Under the pieces are notes generated by a model. That model made no database searches. It saw only the letters and a list, made by a program, of their open reading frames with translations, and was not told the origin of the DNA. The position numbers were made by a program, and so were the translations under genes. A DNA stretch of 64,000 bases, taken from positions 123,975,453 through 124,039,452 of the forward strand of contig NC_081554.1 of the NCBI RefSeq assembly GCF_963082655.1, given 5' to 3'. Position 1 is the first letter of the stretch; every line of letters starts with the position of its first letter. The stretch is from Stomoxys calcitrans. Its lineage: Eukaryota; Arthropoda; Insecta; Diptera; Muscidae. This document shows positions 44,319-55,034 of this stretch, in pieces.

Positions 44319-44522
44319 GGGTCTCGTGATATTCTTCCCTCTGTTCGTCTATCAGTTGGATGATATCTTTTGAAAAACTAATGTCTGGGGTTAATTTTCA
44401 TTAATAATTGATGTAGGTCTGCTGAGATAGAAAATGGTGTTAAATGGTAAAATTAAATCTTTCCATTTCACGCCTGGAGGATACAATTCTTAACTAACTT
44501 ATTTTAGTAAAATTGGCATGTA

Positions 44523-45001
44523 TTGGGTTGCCCAAAAAGTAATTGCGGATTTTTCATATAGTCGGCGTTGACAAATTTTTTCACAGCTTGTGACTCTGTA
44601 TCAGCTGTTACTTTTACCTTGCTTTAGAAAAAAAGGGAGCGAAATTTTGTTTACATTTGTTTGTTTGGCGTCAATTTTAATATGGAGCCCACATGTATTG
44701 AAAGAAATTCATTTAACAAACCGAATCAACGCTTGTGATATGCACCTTAAACGCAATGAATTCGATCCGTTTTTAAAACGAATCATAACTGGAGATGAAA
44801 AATGGATTGTTTACAACAACGTTAGTCGAAAACTATCATGGTCCAAGCATGGTGAACCAGCTCAAACCACTTCAAAGGCTGATATCCACCAAAAGAAGGT
44901 TATGCTGTCTGTTTGGTGGGATTGGAAGGGTGTGGTATATTTTGAGCTGCTTCCAAGGAACCAAACGATTAATTCGGATGTTTACTGTCAACAATTGGAC
45001 A
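44523..45001 (+). mobile_element. Truncated mariner copy at the inner end of the left arm
   Basis: 'ttgggttgcccaaaaagtaa' and the transposase up to VYCQQLD match 46945 down to 46442. A 25-base deletion removes 'attgcattctttcttccgtc' and flanking bases at about 44599. At 45001 the sequence jumps into DINE-1-like sequence. Only the first catalytic Asp (GDEKW) is retained. Confidence 0.85.
44652..45001 (+). pseudogene. Mariner transposase fragment (left arm)
   Basis: The N-terminal helix-turn-helix is already missing, as in the right copy: frame FTFVCLASILIWSPHVLKEIHL, then TGDEKWIVYNN with the first catalytic Asp. At QQLD it fuses in frame to ILSPHRAQFLFELADILH of a DINE-1-like unit, making a chimeric open frame to 45114 that is meaningless as a transposase. 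Confidence 0.85.
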
Positions 45002-45240
45002 TCTTGAGCCCCCACAGGGCGCAATTCTTATTCGAATTGGCTGACATTTTACACAGGCCTCCAATATGTAATTTAATTGTGGTCCGAACCGAACCATATC
45101 TTGATATAGCATAGCAATTCTTTTCTTTTTTACTTTGTTTGCCTAGAAAGACATACCCGGAAAAGAACTCGACAAATGCGATCCAAGGTGGAGGGTATAT
45201 AAGATTCGGCCCGGCCGAACTTAGTACACTTTTACTTGTT
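45002..45240 (+). mobile_element. DINE-1-like 3' fragment in palindrome spacer
   Basis: 'cttgagcccccacagggcgc' to 'gattcggcccggccgaactt' and 'cttttacttgttt'. It carries the complete 3' end of subfamily A; its 5' side is the breakpoint with the mariner. Confidence 0.75.
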
Positions 45241-45997
45241 TTATTATACTGTTTATCAAAATATATGTCAATCCGTTTGTAGAAGATCGAAGTACTGAAG
45301 AATCTGTTGATGTTAATCTGGCTGTAAACAATCTTAGAATCGATGAATGCATAACAAACAAGTTTTCTATTCTAATAGAAATGTATGTATGTGGGAGCAA
45401 CTTTTTAAGTTTTGTTGTTGCTAAATTTTTAATAGCTGCATATTGTTTAAAATTTTCTCATGGGCGTATGATTTACTTGGAATGTGTGTTAATCTTACCA
45501 ATAATGTTTCCAAAATGTATGATTCAAATATTTTCTAAGAATCGCGAAAACCACATGCTGGGCCACTGTTAATAGCATCCAATAAAAAGCACACTCTCAT
45601 TTCAATTGAAATCGAAAATTCCCCAACAACTTGTTTGTGAATATCTCAATGCGAAGCGAGGAAAAATACCAAACAATATCGTAATGAAACATCAGCCGGC
45701 AGCATGATTAAATAGAGAAAATACGCATCCATTCACACATAATCTGCATGATATTTTGTATCGAACTTTGGACTTTGGATCTGAAACAACGTCAGCATCA
45801 TCAATGCAAAATTCTAAAGGAGAGCAGTAACACATCATAGGCAAACATACTCCAACATATGCCTGCTGAGCGAATGAAAACAGAATTTAATTGATAAAAT
45901 AGCAATTGAATGTAAAAAAAGATACAGTGCACTGTGGTCGCACTTTTACTCTGGTCTACAAGAGTGAGTTTAATCAAAATAAGACCTTCGAATTGTA
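45241..45997. other. Palindrome spacer, AT-rich, no gene recognised
   Basis: Not repeated elsewhere in the window. The 63-codon frame at 45381-45572 shows no known motif. Confidence 0.4.
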
Positions 45998-46945
45998 TTG
46001 GGTTGCCTAAAAAGTAATTGCGGATTTTTTAAAAGAAAGTAAATGCATTTTTAATAAAATTTAAAATGAACTCTAATCAAATATATACATAATTGCCATT
46101 TTGTTCGATAACCTTTTGCCATCTTCCTGGCAAATCTAGTAATCCACGCTCATAGAACTTCTGGCCTTTATCTGCAAAAAATTGAACCAAGTGCGATTTT
46201 ATAGCCTCATCATTGCCGAAAGTTTTACGATTTAAGGAGTTCTGCAAAGATCCAAATAAATGGTAGTCTGATGGTGCAAGGTCAGGGCTATATGGTGGAT
46301 GCATCAAAAGTTCCCAGCCAAGCTCACTCAGTTTTTGGCGAGTGACCAAAGATGTGTGCGGTCTAGCGTTCTCTTGGTGGAATATGACACCTTTACGATT
46401 GACAAATTCTGGTCGCTTCTCCTTGATGGCCGTATTCAATTTGTCCAATTGTTGACAGTAAACATCCGAATTAATCGTTTGGTTCCTTGGAAGCAGCTCA
46501 AAATATACCACACCCTTCCAATCCCACCAAACAGACAGCATAACCTTCTTTTGGTGGATATCAGCCTTTGAAGTGGTTTGAGCTGGTTCACCATGCTTGG
46601 ACCATGATAGTTTTCGACTAACGTTGTTGTAAACAATCCATTTTTCATCTCCAGTTATGATTCGTTTTAAAAACGGATCGAATTCATTGCGTTTAAGGTG
46701 CATATCACAAGCGTTGATTCGGTTTGTTAAATGAATTTCTTTCAATACATGTGGGCTCCATATTAAAATTGACGCCAAACAAACAAATGTAAACAAAATT
46801 TCGCTCCCTTTTTTTCTAAAGCAAGGTAAAAGTAACAGCTGATAACTGACGGAAGAAAGAATGCAATTACAGAGTCACAAGCTGTGAAAAAATTTGTCAA
46901 CGCCGACTATATGAAAAATCCGCAATTACTTTTTGGGCAACCCAA
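45998..46945 (-). mobile_element. Mariner element, both ends present, 948 bp
   Basis: The terminal repeats 'ttgggttgcctaaaaagtaa' (45998) and complement of 'ttgggttgcccaaaaagtaa' (to 46945) are flanked by TA at 45996-45997 and 46946-46947. Mariners are normally near 1.3 kb; this copy lacks about 300 bases covering the 5' end of the gene. It is the source family of the MITEs at 166 and 16300. The end sequence and the protein suggest the mellifera-type mariner subfamily, from memory. Confidence 0.9.
46077..46796 (-). pseudogene. Mariner transposase, catalytic domain only
   Basis: 239 open codons. The first ~20 are out of family (MFTFVCLASILIW); from PHVLKEIHLTNRINACDMHL the protein is a mariner transposase. 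Catalytic positions with D,D34D spacing: D50 (TGDEKW), position 142 is Glu in FHQENARPH where the family has Asp, and D177 (YSPDLAPSDYHLF). The N-terminal DNA-binding half (roughly 110 residues) is deleted. The C-terminus (WQKVIEQNGNYVYI) is complete. It could not bind its ends and probably could not cut. Confidence 0.85.
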
Positions 46946-47154
46946 TACATGCCAATTTTACTAAAATAAGTTAGTTAAGAATTGTATCCTCCAGGCGTGA
47001 AATGGAAAGATTTAATTTTACCATTTAACACCATTTTCTATCTCAGCAGACCTACATCAATTATTAATGAAAATTAACCCCAGACATTAGTTTTTCAAAA
47101 GATATCATCCAACTGATAGACGAACAGAGGGAAGAATATCACGAGACCCAAAGT

Positions 47155-48785
47155 AGGTTAGGTTGAAAAGAGGGTGCAGATATTAATCCGCCCCATGCCA
47201 CTATGGACATACAACAGCCAGTAATCGGCTTGTTGTGCGCTCTAAAAACTATAGTAATCTCTAAACAGAAAGAGGTTACTCATCCGACTGATGAACAAGA
47301 TCATGTGTAGTACGAAAGAAGTGTAATTTGATACAAATAAAATGTCTGTCATTACACAAAAAGATATGCATTGGAAAAAGTACAGCTAATAAGCAGGGTT
47401 GTCGAGCTTGATTAATGTGGTAATTGTATCATAGATGCGTTTTCGCTATTAATACGATTCAAATACAACATACCAACGCACGGCCCTTGAAGCCATCACA
47501 CCTAATATGGTTGAAAAGTCTTCTAACCAAAGACGAAACGCGTCCCATAGTGGTTTGTGTGTGTTGCTAGCTTTGGCTTTCTTTCCATTTGCATCTCCGA
47601 TCATCCAGCTCGTCTCGAAAGAGAAACAAACAAAAACAAAGAAAGTTTTAAGTTAGGAATTGAGTAGTTTTTTAACTTATGTTAGAAAAAGTACGTCTTA
47701 TGCATAGTGTGATTATTTATAGGCCTGATGGCTTCGCATTGCATGAAATGAAATAAATAAATAAAGAATTCCATGCTACCTACAAAATCCTTAATTATAT
47801 AATATAATAATACCACTCCCCTAAGTTGGTTTATGTCCGATATTGTGTCTCCGCCTAAGTACGGTAGTCTTTTAGTCGCGAAAGCCGGACTATGACAAAG
47901 GAAATGCTCCAACGTCTCATCATCTTCCCCACATGCTATCAATTGCCGCACCGATTTTACATAAGTGAGCTCGTAGTCCTATGTGTCCCGTTATGATACC
48001 AATAGCTATACTGACCGTCTTCTTGCTTCCTTTCAGTAATAGCCTCGTCTTTTCACGATCTGAATCCCCCCATTGGATTTTCACCGTTTCGCGCATTCGT
48101 CGCCCACACCATTAACTCGGACTGCGTCGACCCGATAGGCTTCGGGTTAACCAAGTTTCTTGACGAAAATGCTCTGGCCTTCACCGCCAAATCGTCTGCC
48201 CTTTCATTTCCCCTTACTCCGTTATGGCCCGGTAGCCAAACGATGCGGATTTTGCCATCCTCAGAGAAGTCGTTAATCTCCTTCTTATACTGCAAGACTG
48301 TTCGTGACCTTACTGTCCTGATTGTTATTTCCTTATGGCAATTTTACTGTGGGTAAAAATGTTCACACTCGACGTCCTCGCGTTAGCATCACACCACTTC
48401 ACGCATTCTGTGATCGCCCGGATCTTCGCCTACAGGATCGTATTATGGTCAGGCAGTCTAAAACAGATCTCAGTCCCTGGGTTCTCAATGTAAACCTCCA
48501 GGCCCATTCTGCCTTCTAGCTTTGATCCATCCATGTAACATGATCTTCCAGATGGTAATACTAGGGTTCCGTCAATCCAAGACTGTGCCGATGGCACCAG
48601 TGCCTCGCACTCGACTTCAAGGTTCATCTCAGGTATCCGATCGGAAACCTCTTCCCCTCCTTCCAGGTTTCCTATCGTCGCCTCGATTATATCGCGATGG
48701 TATGAGCTGCTCCCTTCCTCAATCATTTCTCCCATCGCCTTAAGTCTCATAGCCGCCACTGCGACTGGGGTTATAACAACTCACC
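47155..48785 (-). mobile_element. LOA-type retrotransposon, 5'-truncated (right arm)
   Basis: Mirror of 42700-44318. The RNase H region carries the same stops; the few differences include GSSSYH preceded by EEG here and EDG in the left arm. 3' end near 47155 ('gtaggttaggttgaaaagag'). Confidence 0.8.
47682..48759 (-). pseudogene. RNase H domain and Cys/His tail of LOA ORF2 (right arm)
   Basis: Same motifs and lesions as the left arm copy: MDGSKLEGRMG, KIRIVWLPGHNGVRGNERADD, GEDDETLEHFLCHSPAF. A small insertion turns LKTIKDF into LLYYIIKDF. Confidence 0.8.
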
Positions 48786-48854
48786 ACTGGCAACCCTATA
48801 TAACAAATTATTGGTATTTTTTTTATTCAAATACCATCAAAAACACTTTATAGT

Positions 48855-49350
48855 TTTAATTTGTATACCCTCCACCATAGGATGGGGTATAGTAATTTCG
48901 TCATTCCATTTGTAACACTTCAAAATATCCGTGTAAGATCGTGATGACATTTTAAGTCGATCTAGCCATGTCCGTCCGCCTGTCCAAAGCATACAAACTT
49001 TCGAAGGAGTAAAGCTAAGCGCTTGAAATTTTGCACAATTACTTCTTATTAGTGTAGGTCGGTTGGGATTGTAAATGGGCCAAAATCGGTCCATGTTTTG
49101 ATATAGCTTCCATATAAACCGATCTTGGGTCTTGACTTCTTGAGCTGCTAGAGGCGCAATTCTTATCTGATTTGGCTGCAATTTTGAACGTAGTGTTTTA
49201 GTGTCACTTCCGACAACTGTGCCAGGTGTGGTCTAAATCTGATATAGCTGCCATATAAACCGACCTTGGGTCTTGACTTCTTGAGCTTCTAGAGGACGCA
49301 ATTCTTGGCGGCCGCGCGTCGCTGTTGGTAGAATGCAAATTATATATAAA
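48855..49350 (+). mobile_element. DINE-1-like element, 3' truncated (right arm)
   Basis: Mirror of 42125-42620: 'tataccctccaccataggat' at about 48865, 'gtccgtccgcctgtcc' core, two units, ending at 'ggcggccgcgcgtcgctg'. Confidence 0.75.
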
Positions 49351-49463
49351 AAAGCGTGTTTTGCGCGTTTGAAGTGGATTTCCGGTTAAGGAAAGTGAAA
49401 AGGGATCTGCCGCATCTGAGTGCTTTACTGGAAAATGATCCTTACGCGTCAAATTTTTGTCTA

Positions 49464-49988
49464 CACTGAATTTTGGGATTTTAGCAATGAAAACGAGCCA
49501 AAAAAATCTAAACTTAAAAATAAAAATGTTATCTTTAAATTAAATTTCTTATGACCATCCGTTGCACATTTTGATCTCTCATTGATTCTTATTTTATTTC
49601 ATAGATGACTGTCCAATTATTATTTATTGAAAAATCTTCTTTCAAACTTTGCATCTTTACCTAAAAAAATCAAACGTTTAAAGACACTCCTATTTATAAA
49701 GCTATTTTGCGTCTTTAACTACGGTTCGCTGTTGTCTTGCGCCAACGTCAATTTCCTAACTTTCACCGATATTTTGACCTTCATTATAGATTCCTGTCAG
49801 TAATAACAAGACGCTAAGTTAAGTAGTTATAAACCTACCATTTAAAACTAAAAATCCTTAATATGAAGGAAAATATTTTTCAGCAAAGTCTATGTTTCCT
49901 TAAAAAGTTAGAAATTTGATCATCTCTAAATTAGGTTTGCTAATCTTTGGGTTGAATCTTTAAAATTAAGACAATCTTTTTTTCAGTG
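49464..49988 (-). mobile_element. CACTGAA-ended MITE (right arm)
   Basis: Mirror of 41486-42010 with the same TA junctions ('gtcta|cactgaat' and 'cagtg|taatat'). The RT thumb codons are on either side, on the minus strand. Confidence 0.75.
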
Positions 49989-50405
49989 TAATATTACTCC
50001 GAGGTATTTGGTAGAGTTTTGGATAGGAACATTAAAGCCCTGTATTGTCGAGTTTATTATTGGAATTCTTTTTGGAAATTTGTTGATAGGAAAAGAATAA
50101 ATCTTGATATTTCACTTTGAAAAATATATTTCCGCAATGTACAAGCAAAGCTTTAATTTTTTTAACGATTGCATTGGAGTCTTTTTAACGGGATAAAATG
50201 TCGGTATCAGAGAACAGATTGCTACCATTCGCTTTTACAACGTATTCATATTTTCGTTGCACTTGACTTGCTTTCATTCAACAATAGCAAGTAATGCTGT
50301 TGCTTTCAAGCAACAAAATGGAAGCTGACACACTGAAAATAAGAGATGATTCGCACCATTCGCTCAGTATTCCTTGACATTTTGGTGAGGTGCGAAACAT
50401 GGAGT

Positions 50406-51165
50406 AAAATAGATAGATCAATTTATATTGGAGCTGCATCAGGCTATAGACCGATTCAGACCATAATAAACACGTATTTTGATGGTCATGAGAGGATCCG
50501 TCGTGCAAAATTTCAGGCAAATCGGATAATAATCGCGACCTCTAGAGACTCAAGAAGTCAAGATCCCAAATCGGTTTATATGGCAGCTATATCAGTTTAT
50601 GAACCATACTTGGCGCAGTTTTTGGATATCTTAACGAAACACGTCGTGCAAAATTTCATTCCAATCGGATAAGAATTGCGCCCTCTAGAGGCTCAAAAAG
50701 TCAAGACCCAAGATCGGTTTATGTGGCAGTTTTATCAGCTTATGGACCGATTTGAACCATACTTGGCGCAGTTGTTGGATATTATAACAAAATATGTCGT
50801 GCAAAATTTCATCCCAATCGGATTAGAATTGCGCACTCTAGGGGCTCAAGAAGTCAAGACCCAAGATCGGTTTATATGGCAGCTATATCAAAACACGGAC
50901 CGATATGGCCCATTTACAATCCCAACCGACCTACACTAATAAAAAGTATTTGTGCAAAATTTCAAGCGGCTAGCTTTACACCTTCGAAAGTTGGCGTGCT
51001 TTTGACAGACAGACGGACGGACGGACATGGCTAGATCGAAATAAAATGTCACGACGATCAAGAATATATATACTTCATGGGGTCTCAGACGAATATTTCG
51101 AGTAATTACAAACTGAATGACGAAATTAGTAAACCCCCATCCTACGGTGGAGGGTATAATAAAAT
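50406..51165 (-). mobile_element. DINE-1-like element, 3' truncated at the palindrome edge
   Basis: The 5' end 'cccccatcctacggtggagg' lies near 51160. The core 'cggacatggctagatcgaaa' and four to five internal units ('gatcggtttatatggcagct') extend down to the arm boundary at 50405. Closest to 8400-9147. Confidence 0.8.
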
Positions 51166-51399
51166 ATTTACATATATTGCACCGCAATTGCAGTGGCAGT
51201 AGGTTAGGTTGAAAAGAGGGTGCGGATATTAAGCCAGTAATCGACTTGTTGTGCGCTCTAAATAATTAAAAGTAACCTCGAAAAAGAAAATCGAAGTCAG
51301 GAGTTCCGTGCTACTTACAAAATTCCTTAAATGTTTTCCATACCACGCCCCTAAGTTGGTTCATGTCTGGCATTGTGTCCCTAATTAATTGCCGCTGTC

Positions 51400-51880
51400 T
51401 TTAAGCCGAAATAGGAAATGCTCAAACGTCTCATCATCTTTCCCACATACACTACACATGCTATCACTTGCCGCACCGATTTTGCATAAGTGAGCTCGTA
51501 GTCCTATGTGCCCCATAATGATACCGAAAGCTATACTTATCCTTCTTATTTCCTTTCATTAATAGCTTCGCCTTTTCACAATCCACATCTCCAAATAGGA
51601 TTTTCGCCGTCCTACCGTTCGTCGCCCACGCCCTTAACTCGGACTACGTCGACCCGAAAGGGTTCAGGTTAACCAAGTTTAGTTGTAGTCCTCTGGCCTT
51701 CACCGCCAAATCGTCTGCCGTTTCAGTCGCCCGCACTCCGTTATGGCCCGGCACCCAAACGATGCGTATTGTGCCATCCTCAGAGAAGGCGTTAATCTTA
51801 CATTGCAAGACTGTTCGTGACCTTACCGTCCTGGTTGTTATTGCCCTTATGGACATTTTACTGTTCGTAAAGATGTTCAC
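51400..51880 (-). pseudogene. RNase H end and Cys/His tail
   Basis: QCKINAFSEDGTIRIVWVPGHNGVRATETADDLAVKARGLQLNLVNLNPFGST (51880-51644), where the family's GNERADD reads ATETADD. Then, in other frames, the CRACGEDDETLEHFL-type tail around 51430-51490. Confidence 0.75.
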
Positions 51881-52079
51881 ACTCGACCTCCTCGCGTAAG
51901 CATCACCTCACGCATTCCGTGATCGCCCCCCGGATTACCGCCTGCAGCACCGTATTATGGTCAGACAACTGTCTGATCTCTTCTTCCTTGTGAACACACA
52001 GATTTCAGTCTTCTCTGGGTAAACATAAATACATCTAGGTCTAGTCCAGCCGTAGGCCATCTGCAAGACCTTTAGACTC

Positions 52080-52640
52080 TTCTGCTTAGCTGGTTCGGAT
52101 CCTTAAGCCTTAGAAGTATTATAACATCGTATGTTTGGCAGATGGATTACAATCACTCCTCAGTCAGCATCCGTAATAGGTTATTTATGCTGGTCACCCC
52201 TAGGAGTGGCGATAATATACCCCCTGTGGCGTTCCTTGTGCCATTTTCTCCCATATATTTACGTCATGGGACCCACAATTTGTCCACCTGTTCCTTGGGA
52301 TATGGTTTATCCAGTCTCTAAGGACCTGGTCCACCTGCTGCTGCTCTAAGGATTGGATCAATGTGTTGGTGAACAGTTCGCAGGATGTCCTACTCTTTAT
52401 TATGGTATCTACAATATGTTCTATGGTTTTGAGTAGAAAGGACGTAAGGCTTATAGGCCTGTAGACCTTTGGTGTCGTCTAACTTGTCTTGCCGGGGTTG
52501 GGTATAAATGACTTCTGCCAGGCTTTCGGAGTATATGCAAGTCCTAGGCACGCTGGGCCTTCTTTTTTAGTAACGCCGGAAATATTCTATCAGATCCGGG
52601 AGACTACAATGGTTTGATGCTCCTCAGGGCTTCCTTCACC
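52080..52640 (-). pseudogene. Reverse transcriptase relic
   Basis: The motif C region at 52110-52145 reads ICQTYDVIILL, so the YADD box is destroyed. Motif B (TPQGxILSPLL) is visible near 52200-52250, PGKTS-TPKVYRPISLTSFLLKT near 52430-52500 and SFKPL at about 52600. Several stops and frameshifts. Confidence 0.7.
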
Positions 52641-52890
52641 ATAAATTCTATAACGATAAACCTTCGATCAATCTCATTAATCCAAGATTTCTGTGACTCC
52701 GTGAATCCCGTTGTATCCAGTGGAAAATGTGTTTTCATCTCTCATGTCGTCTACTCTCATGTCGTCTACTAACGATTCAGTTTGCACATAGGTTATTGAT
52801 AGAAACGTTTTCATCTTGGCGGCGTCATTAACGCTATCGTCCTGGCCGCAGAAAGGCTTCCAGGAGGCACGTTTGGCCGATCTGGTAATC

Positions 52891-53313
52891 TTATTGGTAA
52901 TACACATCCCAATATACTTCCGCTTTTTTACAACGTGCTCTGTTATAAACTCTGCGGACCTCTTTCCCAATGTTGCAAATTCCCCCGGTCATCCAAGGTT
53001 TTTCTTGGGCTGATTTCCTTTCTCGGAAAGGACAACTATCTTCAAAAGACTCCACTAGTGCAATCGTAATCCTGTAGACATTGTCGTCTATTTCTTCTAT
53101 GTTTGAGCAACCTAAATTATCTTGCCCAAGTCTTCTTCTGATCAGTCTTCCGAATTTTGGCCAGTTGTTTTTCAACTTATTTCGAAAGCTTATCGGATTC
53201 GGCGCTGGCCGTGCTATTCTAAACCTAATGTAGCGATGGTCAGAGAAAGAGTGTTCCACGGAGACCCTCCAATCCTGAACCTCATAGACCAGATTTTCCG
53301 AACATATTTTCAC
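52891..53313 (-). pseudogene. Endonuclease C-terminus and linker of LOA ORF2
   Basis: 140 residues. VSVEHSFSDHRYIRFRI contains the SDH motif that closes the AP-endonuclease fold (catalytic Asp-His), missing in the copy at 13528. Then the linker KNNWPKFGRLIRRRL and KPWMTGGICNIGKEVRRVYNRARCKK (PWWT..L..LR..V...Y.RA type). The front of the endonuclease is reduced to QINLHRNETATH about 60 bases upstream. Confidence 0.75.
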
Positions 53314-53429
53314 ATCTTAAACCTCCTCCCTATCCTATTAACAAAGGTAGCGGTGTTATCATCAGATCGTGAGTAGCTGTCTCGTTTCGGTGGAGGTTTA
53401 TCTGGAAGACCTCAATCATTAGTCCTCCA

Positions 53430-53745
53430 TTCGATGGGATTCTTGAGAGTGGGTGTTAGTCTCATCGTCTGCTCCCTGTTCCTTAAGCTGGTTCCATCAT
53501 CGGGTCCCTGTTTGTATTGAATCTAACGTCCTTGCACTGCCTGATGTGCCAATTTTAGGATCTTTACCTTTACTAGTCGTCCAAATCTTGTGTAAATGGT
53601 GTTCTTGGGAGTAGTTTATGGTCTCATTGTTGCCTCCCTGTGCGTTAGGCTGCATTGAGTTCTCTTTCACTACACTACCTGATGTTTCAGCATTAGGATC
53701 TTACCCATCCTAGTCTTCCTAATCTCGAGAAAGTCGATTATAGTG
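53430..53745 (-). repeat. ORF1-tail tandem units (minus-strand copy)
   Basis: Three degenerate units of about 120-130 bases ('actcccaagaacaccattta', 'gtgcaaggacgttagattca' on the minus strand) match the units at 13216-13527. The unit order to the endonuclease start is the same. Confidence 0.6.
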
Positions 53746-53952
53746 AAGCGGACAGAGAAAACGGGTGGCAAAAATCAACATTTTCATATGAGCCTACGAA
53801 ATTTTGAAGGAACCTATTTTAAGTAAAATCTTCCAACAATTTCAAAAATGCTACGCATGGAATTGTCAGATTTTTAGTTAGGAGATATGACCGTTTAAAG
53901 TTGATCCATTTTCGATTTTGCAAAAAACACTATTTTTATTTAATTTGGTCCG
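53746..53952. other. Short unclassified spacer
   Basis: Contains 'gagaaaacgggtggcaaaaa'. No match in the window, nothing coding. Confidence 0.35.
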
Positions 53953-53954
53953 AT

Positions 53955-55022
53955 TTTTATACCCTCCACCATAGGATGGGGGTGTACGAAATTCGTCATT
54001 CCGCTCGAAACATTTCGGAATATCCCCATAAAGTTTGTATTTTCTTGATCGTCATGCCATTTTAAGTCGATCTAGTCATGTCCGTCCGCCTGTGGAAAGA
54101 ACGCTTACTTTCGAAGGAGTAAAGCTAGACGCTCGCAATTTTACACAAATACTTCTTATTAACATAGGTCGGTTAGGATTGTAAATGGGCCAAATCGGTC
54201 TATGTTTTGATATAGCTGCCATATAAACCGATCTTGGGTCTTGACTTCTAGAGGGCGGAATTCTTATCCGATTTGGCTGCTTGGCTGCCAACTTCTTTAC
54301 CAAGTATGGTTTAAATCGGTCCTGATATGGCTGCCATAGCCTCAAGCATTTGCCGCCCGAATTGATAGAAATTTAAAACAGTGCCTTTTTTATGACCCTA
54401 AACATACGTGCCAAATATGGTCTCAGTCGGTTTATAACCTGATATAGCTCCCACACAATCCGATTTTCCGATTTTAATTCTTGAGCCTTAGAGGGCGTAA
54501 TACTTATCCGATTTGGCTGAAATTTTGAACAGTGACTTTTTGTATGATTTTTAACCTACGTTCACAGTCGGTCTAAAACGTGATATAGCTCCTATATATA
54601 CCGATCTCCCGATTATACGATTATACGTCTTGACCCTCTAGAAAACGTAACTCTTGGCCTGAAACTTTGCACAGTGACTTTTTCTATGACCCTAAACATA
54701 GGATCCAAATATGCTTCAAATGGGTGTATAACCTGATTTAGCTCCCATATCAACCGATCTCCCGATTTTATTTCCTGAGCCTTTAGAGGGGCGTATTTCT
54801 TATCCGATTTGGTTGAAATTTTACACAATGGCATCTACTATGGTCTTCAACGTATAAGCCAAGTATGCCCCGAATCAGTTCATAACCTGATGTAGCTCCA
54901 ATTCATAACCTGATATAGCTCCAATATCCTTTGTTTGCCTATAAAGAAATACTGGGCAAAGAACTTGGCAAATGTGATCCATAGTGGAGGGTATACTTAA
55001 CTAACGGCCGAACTTAACACAC
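53955..55022 (+). mobile_element. DINE-1-like element, subfamily A
   Basis: 'tataccctccaccataggat' (53958 on), 'cgatctagtcatgtccgtcc', about six internal units and the 3' side 'gatccatagtggagggtata', 'ggccgaacttaacacacatt'. The 3' hairpin has lost its left half. Followed after about a dozen bases by a subfamily B element. Confidence 0.75.
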
Positions 55023-55034
55023 ATTTAATTTTTT

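Larger units (their letters stand above)
41069..45001 (+). repeat. Left arm of giant palindrome
   Basis: Inverted match to 46442-50405 (coordinates sum to 91474 over most of the arm). Differences seen include a 25-base deletion at about 44599 here, a 6-base difference near 43676/47797 and a few substitutions (for example near 42759 and 41789). The arm contains an RT relic with a MITE, a DINE-1-like piece, the 3' part of a LOA element and a broken mariner. Confidence 0.9.
46442..50405 (-). repeat. Right arm of giant palindrome
   Basis: Inverted copy of 41069-45001. The outer end at 50405 is the junction with a DINE-1-like unit ('taaaatagatagatcaattt'). The inner end at 46442 lies inside the mariner transposase gene. 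This arm has the undeleted mariner and 'ttatataatataataat' near 47795, where the left arm has 'gaaaacaat'. Confidence 0.9.
51183..53745 (-). mobile_element. LOA-type retrotransposon, long decayed copy
   Basis: Minus-strand order from 53745 down: ORF1 tail repeats (53740-53430), endonuclease start (QINLHRNETATH near 53370-53410), endonuclease end plus linker (53313-52891), RT (52640-52080), RNase H (51880-51644), Cys/His tail (51540-51400) and 3' end 'caccctcttttcaacctaac' near 51205. 5'-truncated in ORF1, with internal deletions and frameshifts throughout. Confidence 0.8.
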
